Assembly: GCA_009982845.1 (NCBI GenBank)
Contig: JAADKB010000007.1
Coordinates: forward strand, 1,984,001-2,048,000
DNA from: Delphinella strobiligena
Taxonomy: Eukaryota > Ascomycota > Dothideomycetes > Dothideales > Dothioraceae
Direction of reading: 5' to 3'
Length of the DNA: 64,000 nt
Numbering within the stretch: position 1 is the stretch's first letter; every line of letters starts with the position of its first letter. The notes beneath the pieces are model-generated. The model was given only the letters and a program-made list of their open reading frames with translations. It was not told the DNA's origin and did not search any database. The translations under genes were made by a program, and so were the position numbers. Below are positions 33,848-45,555 of the stretch, one piece after another.

Positions 33848-34919
33848 TGTCGTGACTTGCCCAACTTGATTGCTCAACTTGGAGTATATTGACTAGTGAT
33901 GGACCAAATTAATGATGGATCTCGATCGCGGGATTCTTCTGACAGATGGATGATGTTGCAGTTCGCTCTGCTAACGGACTTGTGAGATATTAACTTGTCG
34001 AAGTAGACCAGATAAGTATCGCGGTGCCTGGATCACAGCCTGCCAGCGACGTGCGCGGGTTCTTTGTACTGCATGCCACAGACTCCGAGGCGTGTCCACT
34101 ACATTTCCTGATGAGGTCACTGTCGTGCTTTTGTGCTTCAGCACGCAAGGTTATCATTCGCTACCATCGAATCGTGTCAAAAGCCTCGCGACGCCTGTAC
34201 CAGCTGTCAATCTCAAAACATGTTTTGGGTGTGCAATAACCTTCTTGGTAGATGGAACAGCGCCTGACTTTTTGTGAGTGACAGCATGGTACTTCTCGGA
34301 GAGGGCGGGACAAGGTGTAATCCGGGTAGAGAGCCGGTTAATGCGACACCAATGATATTCAAGTCGCGAAAGTGTTTAATTAGTGCTGCCATTTCATGGT
34401 CCGATGTAGCCAATCCAGCAGAACGCCCTACCTATTTATCCCCGCTTTGTGCTCCACATGCGACACAGGAAGTGGACGCTAGCGACATCTGGCATGGTGT
34501 GAGGTGAGGTAAAGCGAAGCAAAGCGAAGCTGGCCAGGGTCTCCCACATCCAAGTTTGTCCTGGTGCATATCACAAGATCATCATATATCATGTCGACAA
34601 CGCAAAGTATCACGTCTTGTTGTTCTGAATTCAGTGGTGTGTTGTCCTCAGCAACTACCTTAGGTAATCATGGAAGTCATCCCACATGGGATAAGTGTTG
34701 TTTTCTTTAGTCTATTTTCCCCTAACGCCTCGCTTGTCCTTCACAAATCATTTTTTGGCTTCAGTGAAAGAGACCCGCTTCCGTGGATTATGTAAATGAA
34801 GCAGCTGCACGCCTACAGCACTTCTTTGGATGATCTCCGAATGGATGATCTCCGAATGGATAAAGAAAGGATGCAAGAGTTGTGCAAAAGTTGTCGGTGG
34901 TGCTTTAGAAAGTAATGGA
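33848..34919. other. Intergenic, SDR promoter side and RBR 3' flank
   Basis: About 1.07 kb with no recognised gene. A 15-base direct duplication, GGATGATCTCCGAAT twice, lies at about 34826-34855. Confidence 0.4.
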
Positions 34920-37687
34920 TCAAAGCAAATCATGACCGTCATCTTGAGGCATATTGCCGAAGAGGTCAAGAAAGACTCCTTCTCTTGGTTCAAGTTGGTG
35001 GATATTGCCAAGATGAGGCAGATTCGGGCCGAGCTCAGGTGGATTGAGATCCAGCAGTGGATCATTGAGCAGATAATGATCCTCAGGCAGATTCCAGGCA
35101 TTTCCAGGCTGCCAGCGCCTGTCAAGAGCTGGCAGAGCGGGATTAAAGAGGTCTCGATCTTGTGCTCTCACAACCGGTCGACGCGGATGAGGCCGGGCGT
35201 GTAAGCGCGGGCCACCAACATAGTGGCCGTTGAATGGATTTATCCAGGCTTGATCCATTAGAGCCCCTTCCTGCTCAAGCAGAGCCCTTTCTCGCTCAGC
35301 GAAATTCACACGCTGATGAGCAGCGAGGTTATGGCGGAGAGCTGCTCCATCGGCGATGGGAGGGTTTGCATTTGCCATGTTGGGAGGATCGATTCGAGCA
35401 TCCCGAGCAGCTTGTTTCTGTGCGTTGAATCGTCGTTCCAGCTGTTGTTGTTGAAGCCGTCGTTCCAATTGTTGTTGTTGAAGCCTGACAGCCATTTCTC
35501 GCCCACGAGCGGCAGCATCATCTGCTATCCCTCCAGCAGCGTCACCAGCAGCGTTGGCACCATAGATTTGAGCGTAATTGGCTAAGCCAGCCACACCTCC
35601 TCCGCCAGCTGCAGTTGCTCGTTGGCGTCGCTTCTCTGCAGCCTCCTCATCCAATTTGACACGTTCCGAGACTTCAAAAGTAAGACCCTCCTTGTTGACA
35701 AGTGGATGTTCTGCTTCAACCTTTGCTCGCGCTTCATCTTGGGCTTTCTTGACCTCTTGTGCGTGTCGTTCTTCAACATTGTCATGGAGAGGACAACCGC
35801 CTCTCTCGTGAAAATGGGTATAGCCATCGACAGGTTTGTGGCAAACATAGCATTGAACGGTTCCGCAGCTGGGGCATGTCATCTTGTTGCATCCTTGCTC
35901 CTTTACAAATGGCTTGCTACACTTGGAACAGCTTCTGACGAGAGCGGCGGTCATTGCTTCTTCAATCTTGTGGCGTTGTTCGAGAGCGGCGTCTTTCGAA
36001 GTGATCTTTGCAGCTTCCTCACAGGTAAGAGGGATATGGGTATGTTGTTGACATTTCCGACAGCTTACTATGGCGCACTCGGATTTTTGGCAACGGAACT
36101 CAAAGTCGATATCGACTGCTGGGCAGACTTGCTTGTAGTCGCAGAATGGGCACTCGACCACATCATCCAGACCAGCCTCGCGTACATCTTGATCTTGTTG
36201 AAGCTTGAGAAGAGTTTGAACAAGGTCCTTATCAGGGACCAGGCATAATTGAACTTCTGTAAAAGTGCCACTACAGCGAGAGGAGTGCGGACAGATGAGT
36301 CTACATCTGGATTGACCGACTTCGGAACCAATGTACATTGCAGCGCATTCGTAGCATGTAAAGTGAGCGACTTCTCCGTTGCAATAGATCATCCGGTTCA
36401 TAGGCAATTCGTCAAAGCAAACAGTACTGGTCTAAGTAAGCGTGATGTCTTGTAGCAAGCCGGACGCGTTTGACATACCACTCTGCCATAGTACCGCTCT
36501 CCTTGGAGCGCTCAATATTGGCTTCTTCCTCCCTTTTCTGGGCTGCCTCCTTGCGGCGTTCAGATTCTATCTCGGACCGAGCTTTCCTGGCTGCGTAAAG
36601 TTCCTCTTCGAGTACTGCAGTGTCAATACCATACTTATTCGCGAGAGTGGCAAAATTGATGTCGCGGAGTACTCTCCAGGGTGCTTTGCCATAGGGAGGC
36701 TTCTCCGCGTTTTGCGCTTGGACAAGAGCCATAAATGACGGAAAGAGATGAACTTTCTCAATCTGTGTTCTTTCGACGAAGTACACGGGGATTTTTGGGA
36801 ACTCATCCTTCAATAGCTCAATACTGAGCGAGGATTTGACATTAGCAACCAGGCAACAAATGGGTCAAAACTCGTCAAACTTACATTGCCCTGCGCAGCT
36901 TGCCCTTTGCAGTCTCTCGGTCTCGTTGCATGAACTTTTCCCTCCTTTCCGCCTCGGCCAATTCGGCAGTGGATACTCTGGTTGCTCTTGTTTCCTTTCC
37001 TTTGCGGTCTCTCTCCTTGGGGTAAGATTGATCGTTCAAGATCTGTTCCAGAATCTGTTGAATCATGCCATTGCATTCCTCATGGATCTGAAAAACGTAG
37101 TCATGTGCGATGTCAGGAAACATCTCAAGTGTACGTGCTAGACATTCATTTTGATTCACAAGTCCGGGTATTGGTGGAGGTGGAGGAGGCCGAGGAGGTG
37201 GTGTTCGATGTTTTGCAGGAGATGCGCAGTGGGAGTTACCAGGGGTTACCTCTAGACGATCTAACAGGAATATACCATCATCTTCCTCGAGCCGGTCAAT
37301 AGCAGGGAAAACACCTTGTCGTTCATCTTCATCAAAGAAGACTTTGTCATCCCAATATCCATCCAAATCTTCTGGGTTGTGTCGATTTAATGGCGCGAAC
37401 ATTCTGTCACCAGGAGAAGGCTGTCGTTCGAGTAACTGTGGTGCAATGGCTTGCGGAAGTGGATTGACGTGGCGGCATCTAAAAGTGCCAGTCTGTGCTG
37501 GTGCCGCTGGCTCTGCTCCTTCAACAGCATCATCGTCTGTATCATCAAGGTTGATTGGTTTGTCATGGGTACCAAGAATGCGGGGTGCTTTATTGGCTCG
37601 CGCATGTCCACGTTGCGCATGTGAATCTGGCTCGGCACTGGAATCTGAGAGTTCGACAATCTCATGGACTCGCTTCCTAGGTGGCAT
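34920..37687 (-). CDS. RBR-type E3 ubiquitin ligase (RNF216/TRIAD3-like)
   Basis: It transfers ubiquitin through a RING-HECT hybrid mechanism; the substrate is unknown. The model is complement(34920..36426, 36479..36823, 36885..37687), 884 residues, with 52- and 61-base introns; the second junction rebuilds the first RING cysteine (AE|CTVCFDELP). Order: Ser/Asp-rich N-terminus with a basic PPRKRV start; a CUE/UBA-like helix set (LARTLEMFPDIAHDYV...ILEQIL); a Glu/Arg-rich coiled coil before the catalytic module; RING1 383-439; IBR 475-518 (CPFCDYKQVC...CRKC); RING2 549-594 (CSKCSKPFVKEQGC...CPSCG), with C562 the expected acceptor cysteine. A long C-terminal tail with Gln-rich LQQQQLERR repeats and Pro/Asn-rich sequence follows. 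It is divergent from the LYC1-like gene. Confidence 0.9.
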
Positions 37688-38449
37688 ATTCCGAGTATGC
37701 TGCGCAATCTATATGATATTGTGGAGATACCAACAAAGCACAGTATGTGGCCTGCTGCTTGGTCTCGAACCGAAAGAAGAATTTCTTTGTAAGCGGGCTG
37801 CTCAAGCGCTTTTGATGTGAGCAACGAAGGACAACAGAACAGAGCAGAAGAATGCGAGTTTCACGAATGAATGATCCAATGTAACACCACGATATGGTGA
37901 ATGTGAAGATATCACGGCAACATGGGATAGTCAATCAAGAAAGTGGTGAGGACTTGGAAGTATGTATGCACACCGTTGGCTCAGACAGATTTCGCACGGC
38001 AGCCGCAACCAAGTTCACTCCGGAAGCTGATCTGACCAACACAAGGATACGCTGGCCTTTTAAGTGATAGCTGGCTCATTCGCATACATTTGATGTGCAT
38101 GTAAGGGAAGTAATGGATTTTCCAGACAGGCGGCAAGCGCCTGGGCCGTCTCCACGACGCACAGGCATTGGTGTCACCTTGAGCTTCGAGAGCGCGAGAC
38201 GAAAGGGATGAAGGTGCTAGGTTTAGCGGATAATAGGTCGGTCGCACTTTTGGTTTTTCCGGCCTTCCGCTCACTTTATTGTCACCCCGCCATTACGCAT
38301 CCACCCGTGCCACCTTCCACATCGAGATGCGTCCGCTTGCTTAGATACGTAGGTACCCTTGGTCTTTAGTAGATCTTTTTGTATTTCACCAGCAGAAGGT
38401 AAACTTCATTCTGTCCTTATAACACGTTGACGACTCCATCCCTGCTGTG
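37688..38449. promoter_or_regulatory. Divergent intergenic region, RBR ligase / LYC1-like
   Basis: About 760 bases between divergent starts, with no coding content recognised and no nameable site. Confidence 0.35.
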
Positions 38450-39733
38450 ATGTCACAAGTCAATCTCCCTGACAGCAAAGACGCCAATGTCAGGCTCACG
38501 ACATCCACTCCAGAGGAAGCATACGAACAACAAAGGCTGAACAGCAAAGAATGGAAAGGAGCGCTCGAACTTGAAGCATATCTTCGTAGAGAAGACCTGT
38601 TGATTCGACAACGCTTGACTCGTGAGGGAGGTCTCACTTCGTGGGCACTTGTCCATGAGGACAATTCAGGACGGACAATTCTTGCCAGCTGTGAGACTAT
38701 CAGGAAGAAGGCTCTTGTCGCGAGCAATGGTCAAGTCAAGGATGTCGTATGCCATGGTGTCTGCAGTGTCTTTTGTCCCCCGGCGTATCGTGGGAAAGGT
38801 TATGCAGCGAGAATGATTACAGAGCTCGGTGAAACATTAAAAACATGGCAGACTGAGCATGTTGAGAGCTTGTTCAGCGTACTATGGTCAGATATTGGAA
38901 AGGTATATACGTGAGTCAACTTCTTGTGTTGGACCTCGCTGACTGTGAGAAGCAATTCTACAAGGCTAGAGGATGGTTAGTGTTCAATGTACTTGGGCAA
39001 ACTACTCATTTGTTAACATCCAAGGCACCCGTTTCCTTCTGCACAGATATCTCTGTATCCTTCTCAGACAAAAGTCTTTCAGTCAGGTCTGCCATCAACC
39101 CGGCCGCTTCAAGTCGCTGACTTGGGCGATCTGTGTTCAATTGACGAGCAGCTGATGCGCAAACATGCTGTGAGGGAAGCGTCAAAAGGCAAGACTGTGG
39201 TGGCGCTCGTTCCAGACGTCGAGACGCTCGAGTGGCACCATGCACGAGAAGATTTCGTAGGCAAAGAGCTCTACGGCAAGATCCCAGAGGTTAAAGGTGC
39301 AATGGTTGGAACAGAACCAGGTAAACGTGTATGGTGTATCTGGACGCGGATGTGGTACAACAGCGACCCAAGCAATCCGAAAGATAATGCACTGCACATC
39401 CTAAGACTGGTCGTTGAAGAACCGGGATATACCGACTACGAAGCTGCTACAGAAGAGGGTGCGGCTGCATTGCAGGGGTCAGGCGTTGCTGCAGCCACTG
39501 CAGCATTGCTTGCAGCGGCCCAAGCAGAAGCAAGCAAATGGACTATGGGCGAGGTCGACATTTGGAACCCCACTTCTGCAACGTTGGCAGCTGGGCGAAT
39601 TTTGGATCCATCTTTGCAAGTTGTTCACAGGGAAAAGGATAGCATCGCAAGTCTGAGGTGGTACGGAGAAGATTCCGAAGATGCCACCAGACAGGTCGAG
39701 TGGATGGGAAATGAGAAATATGGTTGGTGCTAA
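38450..39733 (+). CDS. LYC1-like GNAT-fold acetyltransferase
   Basis: It resembles fungal LYC1 lysine N-acetyltransferases, which acetylate free lysine in the first step of lysine catabolism in some yeasts; that activity is inferred, not shown. The model is join(38450..38902, 38953..38975, 39025..39733), 394 residues. The start is MSQVNLPDSKDA. The acetyl-CoA motif CPPAYRGKGYAARMI (R/Q-x-x-G-x-G/A type) and VLWSDIGK|QFYKARGW|HPFPSAQISLYPS follow; the last parts join only through a 23-base internal exon between introns of 50 and 49 bases. The C-terminal LYC1-type domain holds VADLGDLCSIDEQLM, WHHAREDFVGKELYGK.PEVKGA and RVWCIWTRMWYN. The splicing restores an uninterrupted family match. Confidence 0.85.
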
Positions 39734-40981
39734 AGGGTACAAATAAATGTTGGCGGCGAATCATAGAGGCGGGGTGTGGAGGGGGATTTGTGCACGACAA
39801 GTGTCGGAAAATTTTGTTGACGGGTTGAGCTCGGTGATGGGATCACATGCATTGCAGGTGAACGTGTTCTGTCTCACGCGTGCCTACGGTGGATAAGACA
39901 TAGAGAACAATTTCCTACTTTCTGTTCATCAAGCCCAGCACATATTGCAGTGAGGTGATACCGAGAAGCGTGGTCGATCCCCATTACAGCAAGTGGTCGA
40001 TTATTATTATATTGTTATTGATCTGGCGGGCGTCGGGCGGCATCTCGAAGAGTAAACAGTGGCGTTGGCAACACTCGCCCCACTCGCCCGCAATCTTCAG
40101 CAGGGACTGGCTCGGTCCCACGGTGCTCGCTGACTGCTCGCGTTTGTTTGAAGATAGCCTGGAGATCAAGCAACAGAGGGCATTTTTTCGACCTACTACT
40201 TATACACAACGATCACGCAGCTGCACTCGTGGGCCGGGCAGTCGGCATCAGTGCCACGTTACTCGTTCAGCCAACGGGAACGGATTGTTAGTTGAACCCG
40301 ACCAAGCAGCACAAGCTTGCCCTCTACTTGGCCTCGGAAGGTGTGGCTGAGTAAGGTAAGGTAGCGACCTCTCCTGCCCTTCTGACGTCGAGACGTGACA
40401 GGCAAAGGCTCAAAGCTCATCGCACCCAAGCCGTTCCTTTGTGCCAAACAAACGTCGTCGGGCTCGGTCTTTGGCGGACTCGCAGGCCAGAGGTGATTTT
40501 CCTTAGACTTTGCTCAGCGGTCAGCCCTTGTGCCTTTGTACAACACTTCACAGTGTTCCTCTCGGGGAACCAAGCGACCTTCTTCGCCCCGGCTATTGCA
40601 CCGATTGATACCCCTCGGTCGCAGTCGTCTTTGACTTTGCACCCCACGAGACTCCCGATTTTACACGACGTCGACTGTCGACTCCCGACTCCAGGCTCCA
40701 GACTTGAGGTGCGAATACAACCTAACGTACGCACGTAGGCCAACCCGCCCCCGCTCTTCCTTGGTCATCTCGACGCGAACGACAGCGCAACGTCAGCTTG
40801 TAAACACTCATAACTCATACGACAACAAGACGACAATCATCACCGGCTCTCGACGGCCAATCGCATCAGCTCTATCTGATCGTCTGTGGTGCATGGCACA
40901 GCACGACGCGACTAATCACAGGATCGAATTTGAAGAGTGAAATCAGACAATCACATCATACCACTGCACCTCACCGCAATC
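39734..40981. other. Intergenic / PKC1 promoter and leader
   Basis: About 1.25 kb. The last 600 bases are C/T-rich with short upstream reading frames, typical of a long fungal 5' leader. No gene is recognised. Confidence 0.45.
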
Positions 40982-43900
40982 ATGAGCGCCAACGACGATG
41001 CCACGATCAGCGATCTTCTTCGCAAGATTGACCGCGAGAAGATGCTGATCAACGCGGCCAACCAAATGAGACAGGCCACCAACAATTCTTCCGTCAACTC
41101 GCGCATCGATTCCCAGGTTCGAGATGCGCGACGAAACCTGCAATACTTCGAAAAGACACTCCAGGACCTCCAGACACGGAAGCTGGGTGGAGACGTGTCT
41201 TCGATGAGCATCAACGATGACGGTGCCGCGCCACCCACTCCAGCCCACGGTGTGCCCGTGTCGCCCTTATCATACCAAGATGCAGCGCCCAACGACGCCG
41301 GCAGCTACGGCGATGCAGGACCTGGAGGTTATAGCATGGGTGCAGGAAATGGGCTGATGCCACCAAGAGCACCCTACGCTCCGCCAGCGCCAGGACAGGG
41401 AGGGCCAAAGGGAAGGCCCAACTACAGCAGACTGGGTAAGTATCCTCGGCTCGCGCGTATTGTTGAAGCGCATGGCGCTCAAAAGATGCAGAGCACAGAG
41501 AACAGAGAACAGAGAACAGAGAACAGAGAACAGAGAACAGAGAACAGAGAACAGAGAACAGAGAACAGAGAACAGAGAACAGAGAACAGAGAACAGAGAA
41601 CAGAGAACAGAGAACAGAGAACAGAGAATAGTGGCTGACAATGTGATGCATCAACAGATCTCATCAAAGCCGAGACACCGCATCTGGGACCCCGCATCCA
41701 GCTCATGTTGTCGCAACTTGAATTCAAGCTGAGTGTGGAGAAGCAGTACAAGGATGGTATCGAGAAGATGGTTCGCCTTTACCAACTCGAGGGCGACCGC
41801 AAGAGTAGAGCAGAAGCAGAAGGACGGCGCATCGAGAGTAGTCAAAAGATTCAGTTGCTGAAGCAGGCACTGAAGAGACATGAGGACCTTCATGTCGATA
41901 TTGGCGCCGAAATACAGGACGACGACAGCTTGAACATGCCCAGTCAGCGCAAACCTCTGACCGGTCACCTGGCCATTCGCGTGCAAGCAGTCGCCGATGT
42001 CGATCACGCCGCAACTGGACGCTTTTCACGAGGTCCAGAGACATTTGTCATGATGAAGGTCGAAGATGCCTTCAAGGGCAGAACCAAGGCCACGAGGACA
42101 GACCGGTGGATTGACGAGCTGCACGAATTCGACATTGACAAAGCCAACGAGATTGAGCTTACAGTCTACGACAAGGCCGGAGATCACCCTCTGCCCGTGG
42201 GCATGCTGTGGATCAGAATATCAGACATCGCTGAAGAGATGCGTCGCAAGCGTATTGAGAGCGAATTCAAGAACTCCGGTTGGATGTCTGCCGATCACAT
42301 GGGCGAAGGTGGTACTGCCACAGCCGGACCTGGCGTTCCTCGTCCCGATTCTCTTCCCCAATTCCAGCCACCACCCGGTGCTCAAGGTGTTGCACCCACA
42401 CAACCTCCTGGAAGCAGCTCAGGAGGCCAACCTGGCCCTGTACCACAGACTGGGCCCATGATTGTCGATGATTGGTTCTCTCTCGAACCTGTTGGCAAGA
42501 TAAAGCTTGCCTTAACTTTTGGTACCCTCATGCCTGTTCAAGTTGTATCACCTTGTCCAAATGCTAATATCTCACAGTCAAACAAAACAACGAGCGCAGG
42601 CCCTTTGACGTTGGTCTTGGTCGAAAAGGTGCCATTCGTCAACGAAAAGAAGAGGTCGTCGAGCAGTACGGTCACAAGTTTGTCCAGCAGACTTTCTACA
42701 ACATCATGCGCTGCGCCCTTTGTGGCGACTTTCTCAAGTATACCGCAGGCATGCAATGTGCTGACTGCAGACTCACCTGCCACAAGAAGTGCTATTCCAA
42801 CGTGGTCACCAAGTGCATCAGTAAATCTAATGCTGAATCTGACCCTGACGAGGAGAAGATTAATCACAGGATTCCCCACAGATTTGAGCCATTTTCCAAC
42901 ATGGGCGCCAACTGGTGTTGTCACTGTGGTTACATGTTGACCCTGGGGAGAAAGCAGGCCAGGAAATGCAACGAGTGTGGTTTGACGTGTCACGTCAACT
43001 GCATACATTTCGTCCCCGATTTTTGTGGAATGTCTATGGAAAAGGCAAACGAGATCATTGGAGAAATCCGCAAGACCAAGGGTCGCCAGGCATCCATTGC
43101 TCCTTCTACCATGAGCTCGAGGACGTTGCGTCCATCTTCTGGAAGGCCCACTCCTCCACCCTCGCAGCCGTCTTACGCTCCCACGGCTGGTCAAGAGCAG
43201 GTCCAGACTCCACACGACCGTCCACTCTCGTATGGCAAGGATCGCCACTCGGAGAACTACGATGCTCCGGGTAACAGATCTTCCCAGTACGGTGGACCAC
43301 CAGCCATAACTGTAGATGCTGCTGGAGCCGCTCGTGCCTCGTATGCCGGGAATACGTCCATCTCTCCAGAAACAGCAAGGCCACCTCCTGCCAACAGGCA
43401 GTACTCTTCACAATCTGCAGCCGCAGCGGCAGCCGCCGCTTTGTCCGGCAAGAGAACTTCAGCTCCTGAACAGCAACGAGTACCTTACCCGAGGTCTTCG
43501 ACTTATGACGCAAGCTCTCAGCGTACGTCAGGCCCTCCTTCTATCGATTCTCGTCCCGACTCGGCACATACACAAAGTCAAAGAAACTCGCAGCCTCAGC
43601 CTCAAGGCTACAATCCAGCTGACTATGCCGCAGTAAGCGGATTCCCTGTGCAGCCGCTCACTCAAACCCCAGCACAGCCCTCGGCCTCTCAAGCTGCCAG
43701 ACAGCAGCAATACGCTCAACCGGCCGCTCCTTCAACGGCCGTGACACCGGCTTCTCCGACCAGCAAGACTGCTGCGGCGGCCGGACCACCAGCACGCAAA
43801 GGAACTGGGCAACAAGGATCCAACGTCCGCGTCGGACTTGACCACTTCAACTTCCTCGCCGTCCTTGGCAAGGGTAACTTTGGCAAGGTTATGCTTGCCG

Positions 43901-44936
43901 AGACAAAGACGACAAAACAACTGTATGCTATTAAGGTGCTGAAGAAGGAGTTCATCATCGAAAACGACGAAGTCGAGAGTACGCGATCGGAGAAGAGAGT
44001 GTTTTTGATCGCCAACAAGGAAAGGCACCCGTTCTTGCTTAATCTGCATGCCTGCTTCCAGACGGAGACTCGAATCTACTTTGTCATGGAGTATATTATG
44101 GGCGGTGACTTGATGTTGCACATTCAACGAGGACAGTTCGGCACTAAGCGTGCACAGTATGTTTGAAGCCGTGCCACCAAGACTACCTTGGGCTATGACT
44201 GACGATTGCACAGATTCTATGCGGCCGAAGTCTGCTTGGCGCTCAAGTATTTCCACGAGAACGGAGTGATTTACCGTGATTTGAAGCTTGACAACATTAT
44301 GCTCACGTTGGACGGACACATCAAGGTTGCGGATTACGGTCTCTGCAAGGAAGACATGTGGTACGGGTCGACGACCAGCACGTTCTGTGGTACACCTGAA
44401 TTCATGGCACCAGAGGTAGGTCAATGCGTTTGATATAGATGAATGATTTGACTAATACGTGTTGGCAGATCCTGCTTGACAAGAAATACGGAAGAGCAGT
44501 CGATTGGTGGGCGTTTGGTGTCCTGATTTACCAGATGTTGCTCCAGCAATCACCATTCCGTGGCGAGGACGAGGACGAGATTTACGATGCCATTCTCGCA
44601 GATGAACCTCTCTACCCCATTCACATGCCTCGCGACAGTGTGTCGATACTCCAAAAGTTGCTCACTCGCGAGCCCGAACTTCGTCTCGGATCCGGCCCCA
44701 CGGACGCTCAAGAAATCATGAGCCACGCTTTCTTCAAGAATGTCAACTGGGAGGACATTTACCACCGACGTGTGCCGGCACCATTCCAGCCTCAGGTCAA
44801 GAGCAAGACTGACACGAGCAACTTTGATTCCGAGTTTACAAGTGTGACGCCAGTGTTGACACCTGTGCAGTCTGTGCTGACACAGGCCATGCAAGAGGAG
44901 TTCCGTGGATTCTCGTACACTGCGGATATGCAATGA
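40982..44936 (+). CDS. PKC1: Protein kinase C (Pkc1), cell-wall integrity pathway
   Basis: A Rho1-activated Ser/Thr kinase at the top of the cell-wall integrity MAPK cascade. The model is join(40982..41435, 41658..42521, 42578..44156, 44214..44415, 44469..44936), 1188 residues, normal for filamentous fungi. HR1a (about 5-70) and HR1b (about 155-230) bind Rho1. A C2-like domain (about 245-390) follows. C1a (471-519, HKFVQQTFYNIMRCALCGDF) and C1b (540-589, HRFEPFSNMGANWCCHCG) have full His/Cys sets. A long Pro/Ser/Ala-rich linker precedes the kinase from about 863 (GKGNFGKV), with YRDLKLDN (about 985), DYG in place of DFG (normal for fungal Pkc1), activation loop TSTFCGTPEFMAPE, and a C-tail with turn and FRGFSY hydrophobic motifs. 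Intron 1 carries a 19-copy heptamer repeat. Confidence 0.97.
41495..41627. repeat. Heptamer microsatellite (ACAGAGA)19 inside PKC1 intron 1
   Basis: Nineteen uninterrupted ACAGAGA units occupy 133 of the 222 bases of the first PKC1 intron. Because 7 is not a multiple of 3, the run is open in several frames, which creates spurious reading frames on both strands. Confidence 0.97.
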
Positions 44937-45555
44937 GAATGATGTTGGACACGGGCGACAATATGAACAGTCTGATAGAGGGATGGCGGGACGAATGGGT
45001 TCTGGCGCTGCTTATAAGGCCAAGGGCAAGCCACGGAGGGGGGCTTTGTGGGGAAGAGATGTTGGTACTTGGTCCAACGGGCTTTGCGAAATATTCAGCT
45101 CTTCTGGGAGACGGAAGGTCATCAACGAAGCGAGTCGGAAGTGGTTGGTCAGAAGTCGGATGGTGAGATAAGGTAGTGGAAGTGTCGGGCGGGTCTATTG
45201 ACGTATCGGACGTACAGCTAGCGCATGGTTAAGGTCGTTTGGATGATACCAGTAGACTTATTGAGAAACGTTGTAATGCCCAAGATGGAGTGGTGGATTG
45301 CAAGCAACTGGAAGATAGAATAAATGCAGGAGTAATACCATTTATGCACATGATGACAATACAATGCACTAGAGGAGTATTGTGAAAGGCAGGGCACAGA
45401 GGATGAATAACTTATTGATGACGTCGACGTGTTTGCTGCTTTCCCCAGATTCTGAGATTCATGATGAGCTCTCGTCACCCGACGGAAGTTCAAGCTCTTT
45501 CTCTCTGTCTCTTACAATTCAGACACAATTTCTGTCCATCAAATCTATACACAAG
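44937..45555. other. Intergenic, PKC1 3' flank and next promoter
   Basis: About 620 bases with no recognised gene. The frame of the downstream gene stays open up to 45382, but the added residues look like leader sequence. Confidence 0.4.

Noticed and set aside
41211..41751. Frames with repeated SLFSVLC or NREQRTE peptides
   Set aside because: They are translations of the ACAGAGA repeat in PKC1 intron 1, which is open in several frames.
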